Below, in pieces: positions 44,362-57,394 of a stretch of DNA of 64,000 nucleotides. The stretch covers positions 15,110,714-15,174,713 of the forward strand of contig CAIIXF020000007.1 of assembly GCA_903813345.2 (NCBI GenBank), written 5' to 3'. The notes under the pieces are model-generated. The model saw only the letters and a program-made list of their open reading frames with translations. It did not search any database and had not been told where the DNA came from. This stretch comes from Owenia fusiformis (Eukaryota > Annelida > Polychaeta > Sabellida > Oweniidae). A program made the position numbers and the translations under genes. Numbering within the stretch: position 1 is the first letter of the stretch; each line of letters opens with the position of its first letter.

Positions 44362-47300
44362 GTAAACTTTTACGATTATGGTAATTATCATGTTTCGGAA
44401 CATTAGGTATAAATGGATGAACAATTTACATGTTTTTTCCATTTACATAGGCTAATGAAAATGTAATTTCGAGATTGATCGTTGATATTTTGTGATCTAA
44501 TAAAGAGAATAACTTTTGTATGATCCATATGAAAATTGTTTGTGATAATCAGAATTATTCACTTCAGTAACCATGCTTTCTTTTTTTCTTTTTGTATGTG
44601 TCATAGACATGGTATGGTGCCTGGTTATGTTTCTGCAGTTACAAAAAAATTAATTTTGCTAAAATGTATAAGATTGACAAGTATTTGCTGGCTATTCATA
44701 AATATTCTAATTTACGGTAAATCCTGTTGTATCCAAACATATATTGGGATTTTCTACAAGAGTCAGATTACGAGGTTTTCACTCACAAGTTCTGAATTAA
44801 ATGATGAAAAAAACAGAATGAAAAAAACTATACACCTTTAGGGATATACTCATACAGGGATTGCTGCATGTAAATCTAGAGAGTTTGCAATAATGTAATG
44901 AAGTATTACGTGAACAAACACCCGCTGACCTTGCTAAGTATGAACAGGGTGACATTGAGTTTGATAATGACAAGAAGGACAAGAGGGTGACTGGCTTGTT
45001 AAGTTTATTAATTTGTCTCCTGACTTCCTTTTAGAATTAACTGTTACATTTAACACTTGAGAAGTCCTCATGTTTATCAGCTACGATCATATAGCCAGTA
45101 CAGTTCAATACATTGTTAATACATTATTAAATATTTGTTTATAAAATTGGCTCTTATGTTTATCTGATAGAAGACTAATAGTGTCTCTAGGAGCAGGGAG
45201 TTATAGGGTACAGAGTTTATAGTTTGGGGACATCTCATCCTTCACTTTCTAACATAAATGTACTTTTTTGATGGAAATGGGGGCAGATTTAGATCCATTG
45301 AATAAGGGTGATATTTTGGTCAGTAAACCATACCAACTCCTTTTTCATACTAAGACCTCATTGCCCTTCTGAAGATATAGAAGCGCCTAAAATGAGTCAA
45401 GCTTTTTGCTCAAGACAGAAAAATGAGATGAGTTTCAAAAATGGTTAGGATTACTTGTGTTCAAGCTTGGTCTTCACAAAACAAACAGAGGCAACAAAGA
45501 TGGGTAGCTGTTTAATAGGATACAGATCATTTCAGTAGGAAGTCCCAGGTTAAATCATAGGTTTAGGCCCCTTTCCATCTTGTTGTTATGAATATGTTCC
45601 CTTTATTGCACATTGTATTATTGTACATTGTAATTGTACATTGTACTATTATGGTTATCACACCTTTCTGTTTTTAGAAGGAAGGGAATGTCATGGTTTA
45701 TCATTGTGCTACTTCATTATCTAAGTTTGATTTACCTGGTTGGTTTCAGTGATTTTCATATGAGCAAGGAGGTATGTTTGTTGAGGAATATTCAAAATAT
45801 CTATATATTTTGACATGGTATGTATATAATATAAGGTGCTTATGACACATATCATGTGTAGGGAGAACTACCACAATGACTCCACCACACATTCACAAAT
45901 CAGATGCAGATATCAATAAGGGGGGGTGTAGAAATTTAAATTATGGTATATTATAGGTGCAAAAAGATGATGTTTTCCCAACTCAGAATATACGGCCTTA
46001 GATTTGAACAATGCCAAAAAATCATTCCTGGTCTATCGGTGACAATACAAATACTAGATTTGTACATTTTACCCAAAGAAACCATAGTAGTGTAACGGAT
46101 GACCGTGAATACACATTTTGTTTTGTAGTATCAGTAATTTGTATCATACAGATATAAATGCAGGTACGTTGACATAGTAGCTTATTACCTTGGGTAATCT
46201 ATAGGAAGAGGAAGGATGGATTATACTTCAAAGTAACAGATACACATTGAAATCTTGAATAATCTTCTGTGAATTATTGACTATTCTCAGTTTAATGTGT
46301 TTTAACGTTTGATTTATTTTAGAAGGGGCTCTAAAGTCACACTGCGGTTGGTAGGAGTGATATTTTTATAGAAACCAAACACTTTATTAGACGATAAGTA
46401 AGAATTTATTTCCCATTCTTTAATTCTAAGAAGACATCTTGCTTCCCCTGTTAGTGATATACTGTTATTTGCAGAGTCAGATTTACTGAGTTTAAGGCCT
46501 GGGATATTAGTTTGGATTTGCTTCAATAGTTTCATAAAAAAAGCCGAGAAAAATATTAATCATTCGATGATTTTGTATTAATTTCAGTGAGCAATATTCA
46601 TGTGGGAATAGAACGCATTACACATTTTCTTAAACAGTAAAACATGTCTGCAGAATGCTTCTAGGTCTGTTCAAAAAATGTTTATATTAGAAATTTGAGG
46701 AAGAAGGATTCCAAAAAATATAGTTAAGTTTTAAGTATTCAGACTTATACTTTACATTTGTTCTTCAGTGAGACAGCTTTGTTAAATTTGATACACATCG
46801 CCAGAAATTTTTATATAACTTTACATTTACCGTTACATTTTAATAACTGAACATGGTCGGTTTATTTTTGAGTTTATTATCATATCAATGTTAAGTTTTG
46901 ACAGTATGTTGTAATAAAGAGATTGATGTTGATCTAGAAGCTCTACCCCCAAGCTAGTTAGGTAATCAAGTCTAACTACCCTTAATACCTATTGGCTAGC
47001 CATACTGCCCTCTAACTATTTTATGTGATTTTAGAGTTTTGATACTGATAAGATCCTAACCATCTTAAATGTAGCTTTCATAGACACCTTAATGGGAGTT
47101 TGAATGAGAAATGTAGTCTCGTCAATTTCTGGCTTCATATTCTGCTGAAAATAGGCTTGATTCTAAATTGTGTCTAATTTACAGAGTATACATGAAGTTG
47201 AACCCTTGTAAAGGATATGAGGTAATGAATCTCAGGGGACATATTATGTAAGTTGGAATGGACCCCAGTCTATTGTGCGTCAAGTGGTTCTAGTGGCCTC

Positions 47301-50300
47301 TGGCTCCATAGTGAGGCTTATACTATTGTCCAAGCAGACGAATCAAATACAACCCTGTTCAAAATACTTGTAATAATGAAAAGGATTTGGATTTAAATTT
47401 TGTGGATTTTCAATTTTAAACTTGGCCTGTGTTGGATGTTCAGTTTAGTAGCTGTCAGATTTGAAGAAAAACAAAGTCCTTGAGAATCCCTCTGCCATTG
47501 AAAAATGTATTAATGCTCACTGGTTTGAATAAAATAGTTGACCAGTTGATTTCACATTGTGGATATTTGAAAGAACTTTGACCAGCCATATTTGATATCT
47601 GAGAAATATATGGGCTTGGGTTGTATTAATGGCTCAGTCCACTTGAAAAACAATACAATTTTCTATGAAGCCAATTTCCCTCCACCAAGGAAGCAATAAC
47701 TCGCTCATGATTTGAATAAGAACCTCATTTCTTTACACATTAAACACTGCCCTGTGTTGAACATCAGGTCGCAATATTTAGACTAATGCTTCAAATATGT
47801 TCATCCTGTATGTTTCCCATGCTTGTTTCCAGTGTGATTTTCATTATATTCAAATGTTAAATTTATTTCAAATCTAAGAAACCCAAGCTGTGTATAGGTC
47901 CAAGATATATGGGTTTAAGAATTATGTGTAAAGATGAATTTAGTGTTTCATTTTGATTATGCCTACAAGTATGTACTTAATGCACCTAAACTATTTGTTC
48001 TATTAAGATTGCTCATTTTGTTGATAGTCGAAGCTTCTTGGATTTCCTAGGTGTGAGGTTTTTATATATATCAACTGGAAAGGGAGTATAAGCTAAAACT
48101 GAAACTATAGAAATGATGTCTTGGTTACTGTTGGTGCATCCTCTATTCCTTATAGACCCTTGAGTTGGAGTCAGATCTCCTGCTACATGTGGTTAACCTG
48201 TCAAACTGTGCCTTGTTAACTCATGGAATATTTAGGAAGAGAACATGCAGTGCAGGCATTTATAAAGATCCTCAGACACAATACACTCAATAGAATGGTA
48301 TTGTAAATTGCAAAAATCAGACACATATGGAAAACTGAATATTATACATTCATGATATATACATTTTCAAAATATCTGGTGATGAAGTTGAATCTGTAAG
48401 ATTGATGGAGGTTGTTATTTGTTCTGTATGTGTTAACCCCAGGACAGTCTCACTTGCTGTGTGCTTGTTTTCACTGTCAACAATGTGACACCAGAGAACT
48501 TAACATCAGTTCATTAGTTTTAATGTAAACCCCTTGTACAAATCTTCAACAGACTTCCTACACTGATAGTTCATCTTGAGAACTGATGAACTTTTTTAAC
48601 AATATTTTTCTATTTTTTTCTATATACACAAATAAGCTTATGATCGTTGCAAACTTCTATCAAAATGCTTATGTTTTTTGGGCTTCTCTGCAGGACGAAT
48701 TGTTTGATTTTGATCTGATTGAGCAGATTTTCATTTTTTTCATGATTCATGATTTTATGCAAATCTTATGGAACATACATATTTAATTACCTCTTTTTGA
48801 CCTAGATCGCATATGACATGATTTGCTTTCTTCTTTATAGTTGCCGAATATTGTTTCCTGTATGGTTCATTGCAATATTCTCATCTCATCATCTTGGAAT
48901 GCCCTGATACATGGGAAACATATTTTGACCTTTAGTTCTTCATTTGGCCCTTAATGCTTCAATTCACACATTATAATTGAAACATCAAAGGCAGTAGATA
49001 CATAGAAAGGAAAGTAAGAAGTGGTTTCAATGTTCACGGCAGATTGACCACTCTGGTCGTGTTATTCCCCTTATGTATTAAACACATATGTTTTTTGGCA
49101 ATTATGCATTTTCTGTCATTTGGATAGTTTTGGCGACAGCCATCGTATACTTTCTTGTTGAGCTGATTATATATTATTATTTGCGTATATAGCATTTGTA
49201 AAACGTGTAGATAATCCAGCAAGCCAATTTTCTAGTTATTAAGAATTTTATAAAGCCAATTGTTCAATAGGTACACAAAGATTTGGGGATATAATGCCAT
49301 AGTGTGTAACAGGTGTGAGATGTTGTATAAATGGGGATTAATTGGATAGTTGGCCAGAATGGTCTTGTATTGAGCCTCTCTCCAGAATATTTATCTAATC
49401 AGAGAAATGAGGGGGGGGCAGTGGGCACTACAGATGCAAGTATAGCCAGAATATAGTTTCTCAATCATTTTAAAGTATTTTTTATTTCATATATGAGGAA
49501 TTTGGACCGTATTATAAAAATAGTATTATGCATTAACTATTTTTATTTAACACTTATATTTTTGTATTCATTCATTCAGTTTATATTCATGTTTATCAAT
49601 ATTTTAGTTTGTATAGTTACTCAGAAATTAAGTTCATTTTTTCTGTCTGTGTTGTGTTTTGCCGTTTTGTTTCTAGAGTATCTTGATTTTTTTGTCATTG
49701 TTTTTTTCAAAACAATTGACTATAAGAAAAATATGTACATCACTTGTTCCACTTACTTAGCTCCATTTTTCTGAGTCATCTTGACACCCTTTGAAATGCT
49801 GAAACACAATTGTTTATTTGGATGGAGAGGTTATTAATTGGATCATGTATTTTGTTTAGACTGAACTTTATGCTAATCACCAATTAATGTTATGCTAACA
49901 CTTTCTGTGTTATTTGAAACCATGCCTAGTAATTATTACAATATGGTGAAACAGGCACCAGATTTTGTTTAGACTGACACCCAGTGAAATATCTAAATCA
50001 TATTTGTTATGACCAAATAATTCATATTTACTTACATCCTTAGTCATATGGATCTCTTAGGGCTCTATGTGTTAGGACACATTAGTATTTTGTGGATGCA
50101 TTTAAGAATTTGCTTAATATTTGCTTATTATATCTGGCTCGATTGATGAATTACATCAAAGAAGTCTCATTTGTTTTGAATGATTGTAAAATGAAAGACA
50201 TTTCTCAAATTGCCACCATGAAACATCGTGATCTCTCTGAGCTGCATTTTCGATGGCGTTACTCATCTATCGTAATGGCGCTCAAATGTGTTAATGATCG

Positions 50301-50924
50301 CCTCATATTTTACACTTTACACGTTGCTTATTTGCATAATGACTCCTGAGGGTGTAGTTTGCTAAGCCTTCTATGGGTAGCGCAAGACAACTGATTAGTG
50401 GTGCCACATAAAACACTATTCCTATATGATTCCTCAGCTACTTGCAATTTAAAGATAATCATTACACGCCTGATATGCTATGATTCAAGAGCACTGATAT
50501 TTTCAATGTTTTTTTATGATGAAGTAATGTTTTATCTTCATAGAGAAAAATGATGTGCTGAAACTGTCTGTTTTCATTACAAGAATTTTGTGCTGCCTCA
50601 CTGCATATTGTACAAGATGTGTCAAAATGACTTCGAACGATCTATTTGGGCATCTTAGTATTAACACTTATTCTTCATTCATTTGTATTAGAACATAGAT
50701 GTGGCCATGCATATTGGTACAATTTTAATATTGGATATCGATATAAGACGAATTTACCTTTATAGTTCTGTTGTTTATTCTGTTTTAATTAAGTTATGAT
50801 TTTTGTTAAGTATTCCAGTCTTACGATCTTTGAAATAGTGTGAACTTTTATAAGAAATGATCCAAACTTGAGTATGAAGTAGTCTTACTTATGGAAGAGA
50901 TTTTCTTAGGGTAAGAAATAATCT

Positions 50925-51000
50925 GAGCTTAGCTAAGAAAAACTCTGAACTTAGCTAAGAAAAACTCTGAACTTAACCAAATAAAACTCTTAACTTGTGG
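50925..51000 (+). repeat. Short degenerate tandem repeat
   Basis: Three to four copies of a 22-24-bp unit built on CTGAACTTAGCTAAGAAAAA. Confidence 0.7.
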
Positions 51001-51378
51001 AAAAATCATCTGAACTTGGTTAAATGGTTGTTAATTGACAAATTGCTTTATTTCTGGCCTTTGCTACATACCTCTAGGCCCTAGGTATGTAAGGCATGTC
51101 TGACTCAATTGATTAAAGTATACAATATGATCAATAAGGGGGAATATAATTACTGAAGCATCTTAAAAGGCAGAACAAATTCCATATAAGTGATCTTCAG
51201 GGCTAATTTAAGGCAATAACTATCCACAGTGATCGTGATATTGAAATCTCTCTGGATGGTAATAGTCCTAGAATGGATACTCATCATGAAAATGGCAGCT
51301 ATTCAACATAAGTTAACACTTTGAATGCTGAACAGGCTTTAGGTTGCCTATTGCACCTGCATTTCACTTGATTTACAG

Positions 51379-51591
51379 GGACTGTATTGCAATAATGGGG
51401 TAGTTTGTAGGCTGCTAAAGCAATGCTCTATTGATCCAATGGGTGAGTTGTCCCGTAAATCAGGAGAACTGCTTGTACTATACAGCTTTATCAACCAGGC
51501 GTCCTCACTGACTGAATGGATAACCTCACCAGGGACCATGTCCACCCTATCAACATTGACATGCAATCGGGTCTCATATCTCATTGCAAAG
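51379..51591 (+). other. Possible exon: 71 open codons between splice sites
   Basis: Acceptor TTGATTTACAG at 51378 and donor AAAG/GTATAT at 51592. Phase 0 to phase 0, with no stop in 71 codons (ELSRKSGELLVLYSFINQAS and SLTEWITSPGTMSTLSTLTC). GC is higher than its surroundings. The opposite strand is also open, and I recognise no family. Its phase does not fit the receptor exons, so it may be an alternative exon, a pseudogene piece or a transposon remnant. Confidence 0.25.
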
Positions 51592-53561
51592 GTATATAAT
51601 AATTTATGTAACATGGATCCCTATTGGCCGATCTTACCACCCTCTTACTATTTCATATATATATTTTACAGTTTTAATTGTATAAAGATCAAAACAGTTT
51701 CAAATGTTCATGTTCATGACTTCCTTGATAAAGTTTGAATATAAAATGAATGTAAGTTGCTCATAAGTAGTAAATGTTGTTTTCTGACAGAATCTGACCA
51801 GCTACCTAAATTGAGAAATCATGTTTTATTCAACGAGCGTAGAGCAAGCCAAGTTATCACAAAGGGTAGATGTCAGACACATTCATCACCTAATATTGCA
51901 ATATGTTTACATGACGTGTCACTTATGTAGAAAACAACAACATTCTCAATGGTGCATGCTTGTACTGTTTTAGAGGTTAATTCAGCATGACAGTCAACTC
52001 AGTCATCTCATAAAGCTTTCCTTTCCCCGCATTCTTAATATTAAAGTTTTTAAAGCCATACCAAAAATACATTTTGCGGATTTTCGAACTGAAAACTGGA
52101 AAGCATCTATTAAACTGGTTGATGCAGTAAAGGTTCATGATTCTGAGATAAGAAATAGTTTTTTATCAGTTTCCAAAACCTGCAGCTAAAGTCTGACTGG
52201 TATATTCCTATCTAATAGTTTGTGTCAGATATTTTACAACTTTGCCACACGATTAACATGCACTATCTTATCTTCTTTCAGTTTTCTGAAAATTGGTTCA
52301 TATGTTCATGCTAAACATTATCACTATGAATTTTGATATTCTCTTCCAGAATGAGTCTGATTAAAGATCATTGTTATTCTTAATATTCCTTGTAGGGGAA
52401 AGAAATGGCTTCCCTGTGTATATATGTCATTCTAGTGTCAGAGTTTATCACCAGTATTCAGACTTCCACTGGGTCTATGCCTCTCATTTCTCCAATTTCT
52501 TCATGATGAGTCTACCCTGAATCTCATTCAGCTGGTCACATACCCTCTCACTATTAAAGATGATTTAATAGTTTTGTCTGTGGTATGATAGTAACAATTT
52601 TAGAAGACCAAAGTATGATATTGAAAGTTCACGACTTCTTACAGGCAGAAAGTGAAGTTATGTGTTTTTTAATTACCTTGCCTGATTAAATATAAGCTTG
52701 ATCAAAAAATCATATCTATCTTTAAGAGTATTGGTGAAGTCAAGCTCTTGTTCATAGTATGTTGAAACTAGTTATCTTCTTGTCTAGGTGTCTACATGAA
52801 TAATCATGTGCCTCCTTCCATTTGTTTGGTACCCTTTGCATAAACTCAGCTTCATCTCTTCACTCTTCATTCATCTATACCCTTTTAGTTAGAGATAGTC
52901 CCTTGGTTTAGCTTAAATTCAAACATCACTAGCTAAAATTTATGTCACATTCAGGCTCCCATAAACTGCCGGAAAGTTACATTTGAGATTATTACATCAA
53001 AACAGTATAATCATATGTCAAAGTCAGAGGATAATATGGCTGTTCAATGAGGATTCAGGGTCTTTTTTGGATTAATTAATAAAAGAGACCACCCTGAATG
53101 TAATCTTTGAGAGACATTAATATTTTTGGATTTAGCACATTTTAGAATTTATGTTTTTGCATAATATGGTTCAGATACTATGCAGCTGGTATTTTACCCG
53201 AGGCAAGGAGGTTTTTTACTCAAGGAAGCTCTTACAGCAAAGCATCAACAAATATTTCAGTAAGTAGGAAGAAGAAAAAACTCTTTTTGTGTCCTTATTG
53301 AATGCAGGAACAATAAGACGACAAAAAACTTAACCAATGCCACCAATGTAGAATTGAAGTATAAGTGGAGTTGTTGATACATACGATTGTTATTAAAAGA
53401 GGCACATAGCAAGTGGGCGTCAGGATTCCTACTGACCACTGGTAAACCCTCTAGTAGATGATGTTATGGGTTAATTGAACACTCCAAGCTCATGAACCTT
53501 TCCCTTCTTGAGGGCAAGTCTCTCTTTATTCTCCTCTGCTGATTGGCTGAACTGGTTGCTG

Positions 53562-53588
53562 AAGGTCAAGGTCAGGGGTCAAAGGTGA
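53562..53588 (+). promoter_or_regulatory. Cluster of nuclear-receptor half-sites
   Basis: AAGGTCAAGGTCAGGGGTCA followed by AAGGTGA: four AGGTCA-like half-sites head to tail, including DR1 spacings (GGGTCA-A-AGGTGA) of the HNF4/RXR type. An ATTGG box lies 20 bp upstream (53542). It is a motif-based enhancer candidate in an intron. Confidence 0.35.
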
Positions 53589-56500
53589 GCCAAGCTTGCA
53601 GAGAACAACTTCATCAGTTGCTGTTGCACAAATTAGTTTTTAAGGAGCCTGCTGCCAGTCATATATCATAGATGCTAAAGAGCGTAGAAAAGATTATTGA
53701 CATTTTTGCTCCATGGCATATTGTATGTAAAGGATCATGTTGTCTAGGTGCTAGGTATGATAGGTGCTTTGGCATGCTTCTCACTGTTTCTGACAGCCAT
53801 TTCATAAATATCAGCCAAGCCGACATACTCAAATAAGTGCATTTAGCCTTTCATCCCTACTTCTTTCTTCTGATTGTTCCTAAGCTAGATAAGCACGGTT
53901 TGTTATTATAAAATAGGAAACTAGATGAATGACTCTAAAGTCAAAATCAAAAATATGCCTGATAATTTGTAATAGTTGAAGTACTCCATCTTGCAGACAC
54001 CTTCGTTTGGAAGTTCACTGATAAGGAATTCAACGAAGGTGCAGTATGGTTAGTAGTAGTTTTCTTTTATTCAGCATGTCATAGTTCGATACAGGATCAG
54101 CATGATGATTGAGCATATTTTTGGAAGTAAAATATTTTTGTATTGCTCCTAATTAATACTTTTATTTTGAGACATATTTGCAGAGCTTTCAGTGCTCATA
54201 TTTTTATTTATGTTTTTACAGTAAGTAGACTTATTCTTGTTATAAAGTGACCAGGTAAACAAGCATGCCATGTGTCAGAATGAAAGAAAAATCCTGAAAT
54301 ACCAAAATAGAGGAAGATTTGACCAGGGGGTTCTGAGATGACCAAATTAGCCATCATGATAAACCATGACATCTCATTTCTCCTCAGTCTCATTTCTTCT
54401 CAGCCTTGAGATGTTTCTGGTGAAACAGAAAGATGCTATGAGTATCAGAATAACAATAGCACAGACATCATTTTGTTGAAGAGATTGAGTTAAAATCAGA
54501 TCTGTATAATTTCTTGAACATTTTTATCATATTAACCCAACTCTTTACGCAAAATGATTCTCATCTCTCTCAAGGTGTTTTCTCAAACAATATCAAAAAG
54601 CCAAAGTTGTTCCAAGTCTATAGAGAGTTAATTTGTGAAAAGCATAAAATCTGTAAATATGCTATAAATATTAAAATTACATGGTTCGGATGACCTGGTG
54701 AAATAAAATACTTGAAATGTGGTTAGGTTTCTGACTGCAAATGTGCAATAATGAAGATAATGGTAGCATTGGGTTGCATAGAAATTACCCTCTTAACATC
54801 GACCATATTTTACCTAATATATTATGAACAATGCAATATTACAACAGTTACAATTTGGAGATTGTGTTATTTTTCCAAATGACTTGTTCACAGTTTATGA
54901 AGAGGGGTTTGAATGACAGTCCCTCTAATAATGTTGACAGAAATCATTTGTTTGTTATTGAGCATCTGAGGTGACCAGTGGTATTGAATTGAAGTAAAAA
55001 TGACTTAAGTGCCAGAACTCACTGTTTTGGATCATATCTGTATATGTTGACTCAGCATAATGAATAATAATTTTGCAAGAAATCAAATATAACGTTTTTT
55101 ATGATCCTTTGAAGAAGTTTATTAGAATTAAACATAGGAGGAATCTGTCTCATCTCTTTGAGGCTATTTGTGAGTATACTACTGATCTTATGTAAGTTGT
55201 ACTATAAATTGTGTTGAAAACACATTTATGGTATGGCACTATGTAAAACCCAGGTCGTGACCAGTTGCTGGGGTGAAGCAACTGAGATGTTAAGTTGAGA
55301 GTCTTATATCAGGTGCAACACATCTGCCTTTTCGTAATAAACCCCATTAGTCCTATGCAATATTTCATCACAGCCAAAAACTTCAAAGGGCCACCGACTG
55401 GTTTTTTAACAACATTTGGTTTACCAACAAATAGTTTAATTCATTCATTTGAAACAATTACACCTCGTTAAGGATGTTTACAAGGTTTAACATTTGCTGT
55501 TTTCGCCCCTGTATATTTGTATCCATTAAATCGTACTAATGCTCTCAGGTAAGTGAATGTTGAAAAAAGTTGTAAATTGATTTATTTGTGTTGAATAAAG
55601 GAGAGGTTAAATGTAGGTAGTCATAAGTCATGTCTTCTCTACTCAGTTACCTAATTGATGTGCTTTAACCACCAGATATATTTCAGCATTAGCCGCTCGA
55701 GTACCCTCGAATATCTTTCTATTCCATCCCATATGCCACATTATCTTTTAACTGCACATATTTTCACACCTGTTTAGCAAATGAACAAATAAATAAAATA
55801 CATTTATCACTTTTTTAAAGTGCTAGAATAACATGGGAAAGAGTAAGGGTTGGTTATAACTCTTCCCAGTAGCATTCAATAAGAGAAAAACATATATTTC
55901 CCAATGCATCTTTTACCTGGTGACTAGTGACGGTACTGATGCAGAGTTGAATAGGCAGTTTATATTTCAATGTAAACTCAAGTGTTGAAATGTTGAGAGG
56001 TAGGGATGTATATAGTGCATTGGGATCCCTCGCTGTTTCTGGCGACACAAGTTTCCACCTTAGTAGCTCACAATTGCAGTCCTACTGGGCCACAACATAT
56101 ACGGCTAGACGCTTACAATGAATAATCATTAATAACTTTAAAACAATTCACATTTCATAATAATGGGGTTAAGCCTTTTATATGATAATTTTTTTATTAT
56201 ATATTTGAAATGATTTTTTATAGCTTTTACTGGATTTTTGAACCAGGGTTCATATATTTGGTTAGCCACATGAAGTTTTTAACTCCTTTTTACTCCTTAA
56301 CTTCTTATACTGTTAAAAGAAGCATTAAATGAATCATTAATTTTAATACAATCAATAATTCTAATTAATGCAATTTTATAACATTATTAAAAAATTAAAT
56401 TAGCCAGTTTTTATTTTTCTAATTATAATACTGTTTTAGTTGGGCTTTAGTGAGACTTGACTGTGGTGAGCAAGGTTCAACTTTTTAATTAAAATGTTCA

Positions 56501-57351
56501 AATGTCATTTAGTTGTGATAGGGATTAATTCCTCAAGCCTCAGGTGCTCAAGATAAAGCCTTACAATAACATCATCCTTGTGTTTATACTGTGTATTATC
56601 AGCGTACCAGTGACACCATGTCAAAATACCCAGTCCCGACAACTGTGCGCCTAAATGATCGTCTACTAGTGATGACTTGTTTAAGAAATCAAAAAAGACA
56701 ATTCACGCCTCACCACGCTAAATTAGGCGATAAAACCAGGTTAGATTTATCAGAATTAGTGTAACATTGTAGCAAGCTAAAGAAAGGTGACCTGTGATTT
56801 GTATAGTTGGAATGTCTGTGGGCACACTTGAAGGGGCCAATGGAGGGTGGCTATTGTTGCAGAAGTACCTCTACCATCTATAGCTGGTGGTTTAAAGAGA
56901 GGAATCCTTTGTGTCTCAGGCTATAATATGGGTATTGACTGCGCAAACATCACTATTTGCTCACTGTAAAACTAAGTTTCAGTATAGTTTACACATAGAA
57001 GGCTTAGAATTGATCCCGTTGAATTTGACAGGGATATTTTTGTGGTGTTTATTGAAGTTGAGGAATAAAGGATCTGAATAGATTGTGTGACTGTGCATAT
57101 AGCATTGGACTGACAAGGACCAGAGCTTTGGCAGTTTGATACACGATTGATACAGTTCATTGTAATAGTGTGGCCATTTGTTTGTCTAAGCCCCATTTTA
57201 ATCACACCTGAGCCCCTTGCCTTCAAAGCACTTACAAATACTGAACTTTTCACATCTCAAATGGGCTTTACATGCGGAAACATCAAATTGGAATTGTTAC
57301 TTTATATCTTCTCATCGAAATAATCATAAAACACGGATAAAACTTTTGAAA

Positions 57352-57394
57352 ATGGGGCGAAGGAGACTTCCTCCATTGCCCATACGGCCAAGAG
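57352..57394 (+). CDS. Candidate alternative first coding exon
   Basis: ATG at 57352 with A at -3 and G at +4 (AAAATGG) opens MGRRRLPPLPIRPR plus one base before the donor GTATGT. It is phase 1, compatible with 60847. No acceptor lies immediately upstream, so it would be a transcription-start exon. Basic and Pro-rich, with no signal peptide, which argues against a standard receptor N-terminus. Confidence 0.3.

Larger units (their letters stand above)
44362..57351 (+). other. Putative long intron of receptor-like gene
   Basis: Thirteen kilobases without a recognised exon. Points of interest are a 71-codon open AG...GT segment (51379-51591), a nuclear-receptor half-site cluster (53562-53588) and a degenerate 22-24-bp repeat (50925-51000, CTGAACTTAGCTAAGAAAAA). 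Confidence 0.4.

Noticed and set aside
49493-49774. Hydrophobic 93-codon frame that could be a membrane protein
   Set aside because: T-rich sequence naturally encodes Phe/Leu/Ile. There is no start context, conserved motif or splice support.
50092-50349. 85-codon open frame MDAFKNLLNICLLYLARLMN...
   Set aside because: No recognised family and no flanking splice or promoter signals; length is within chance for AT-rich DNA of this size.
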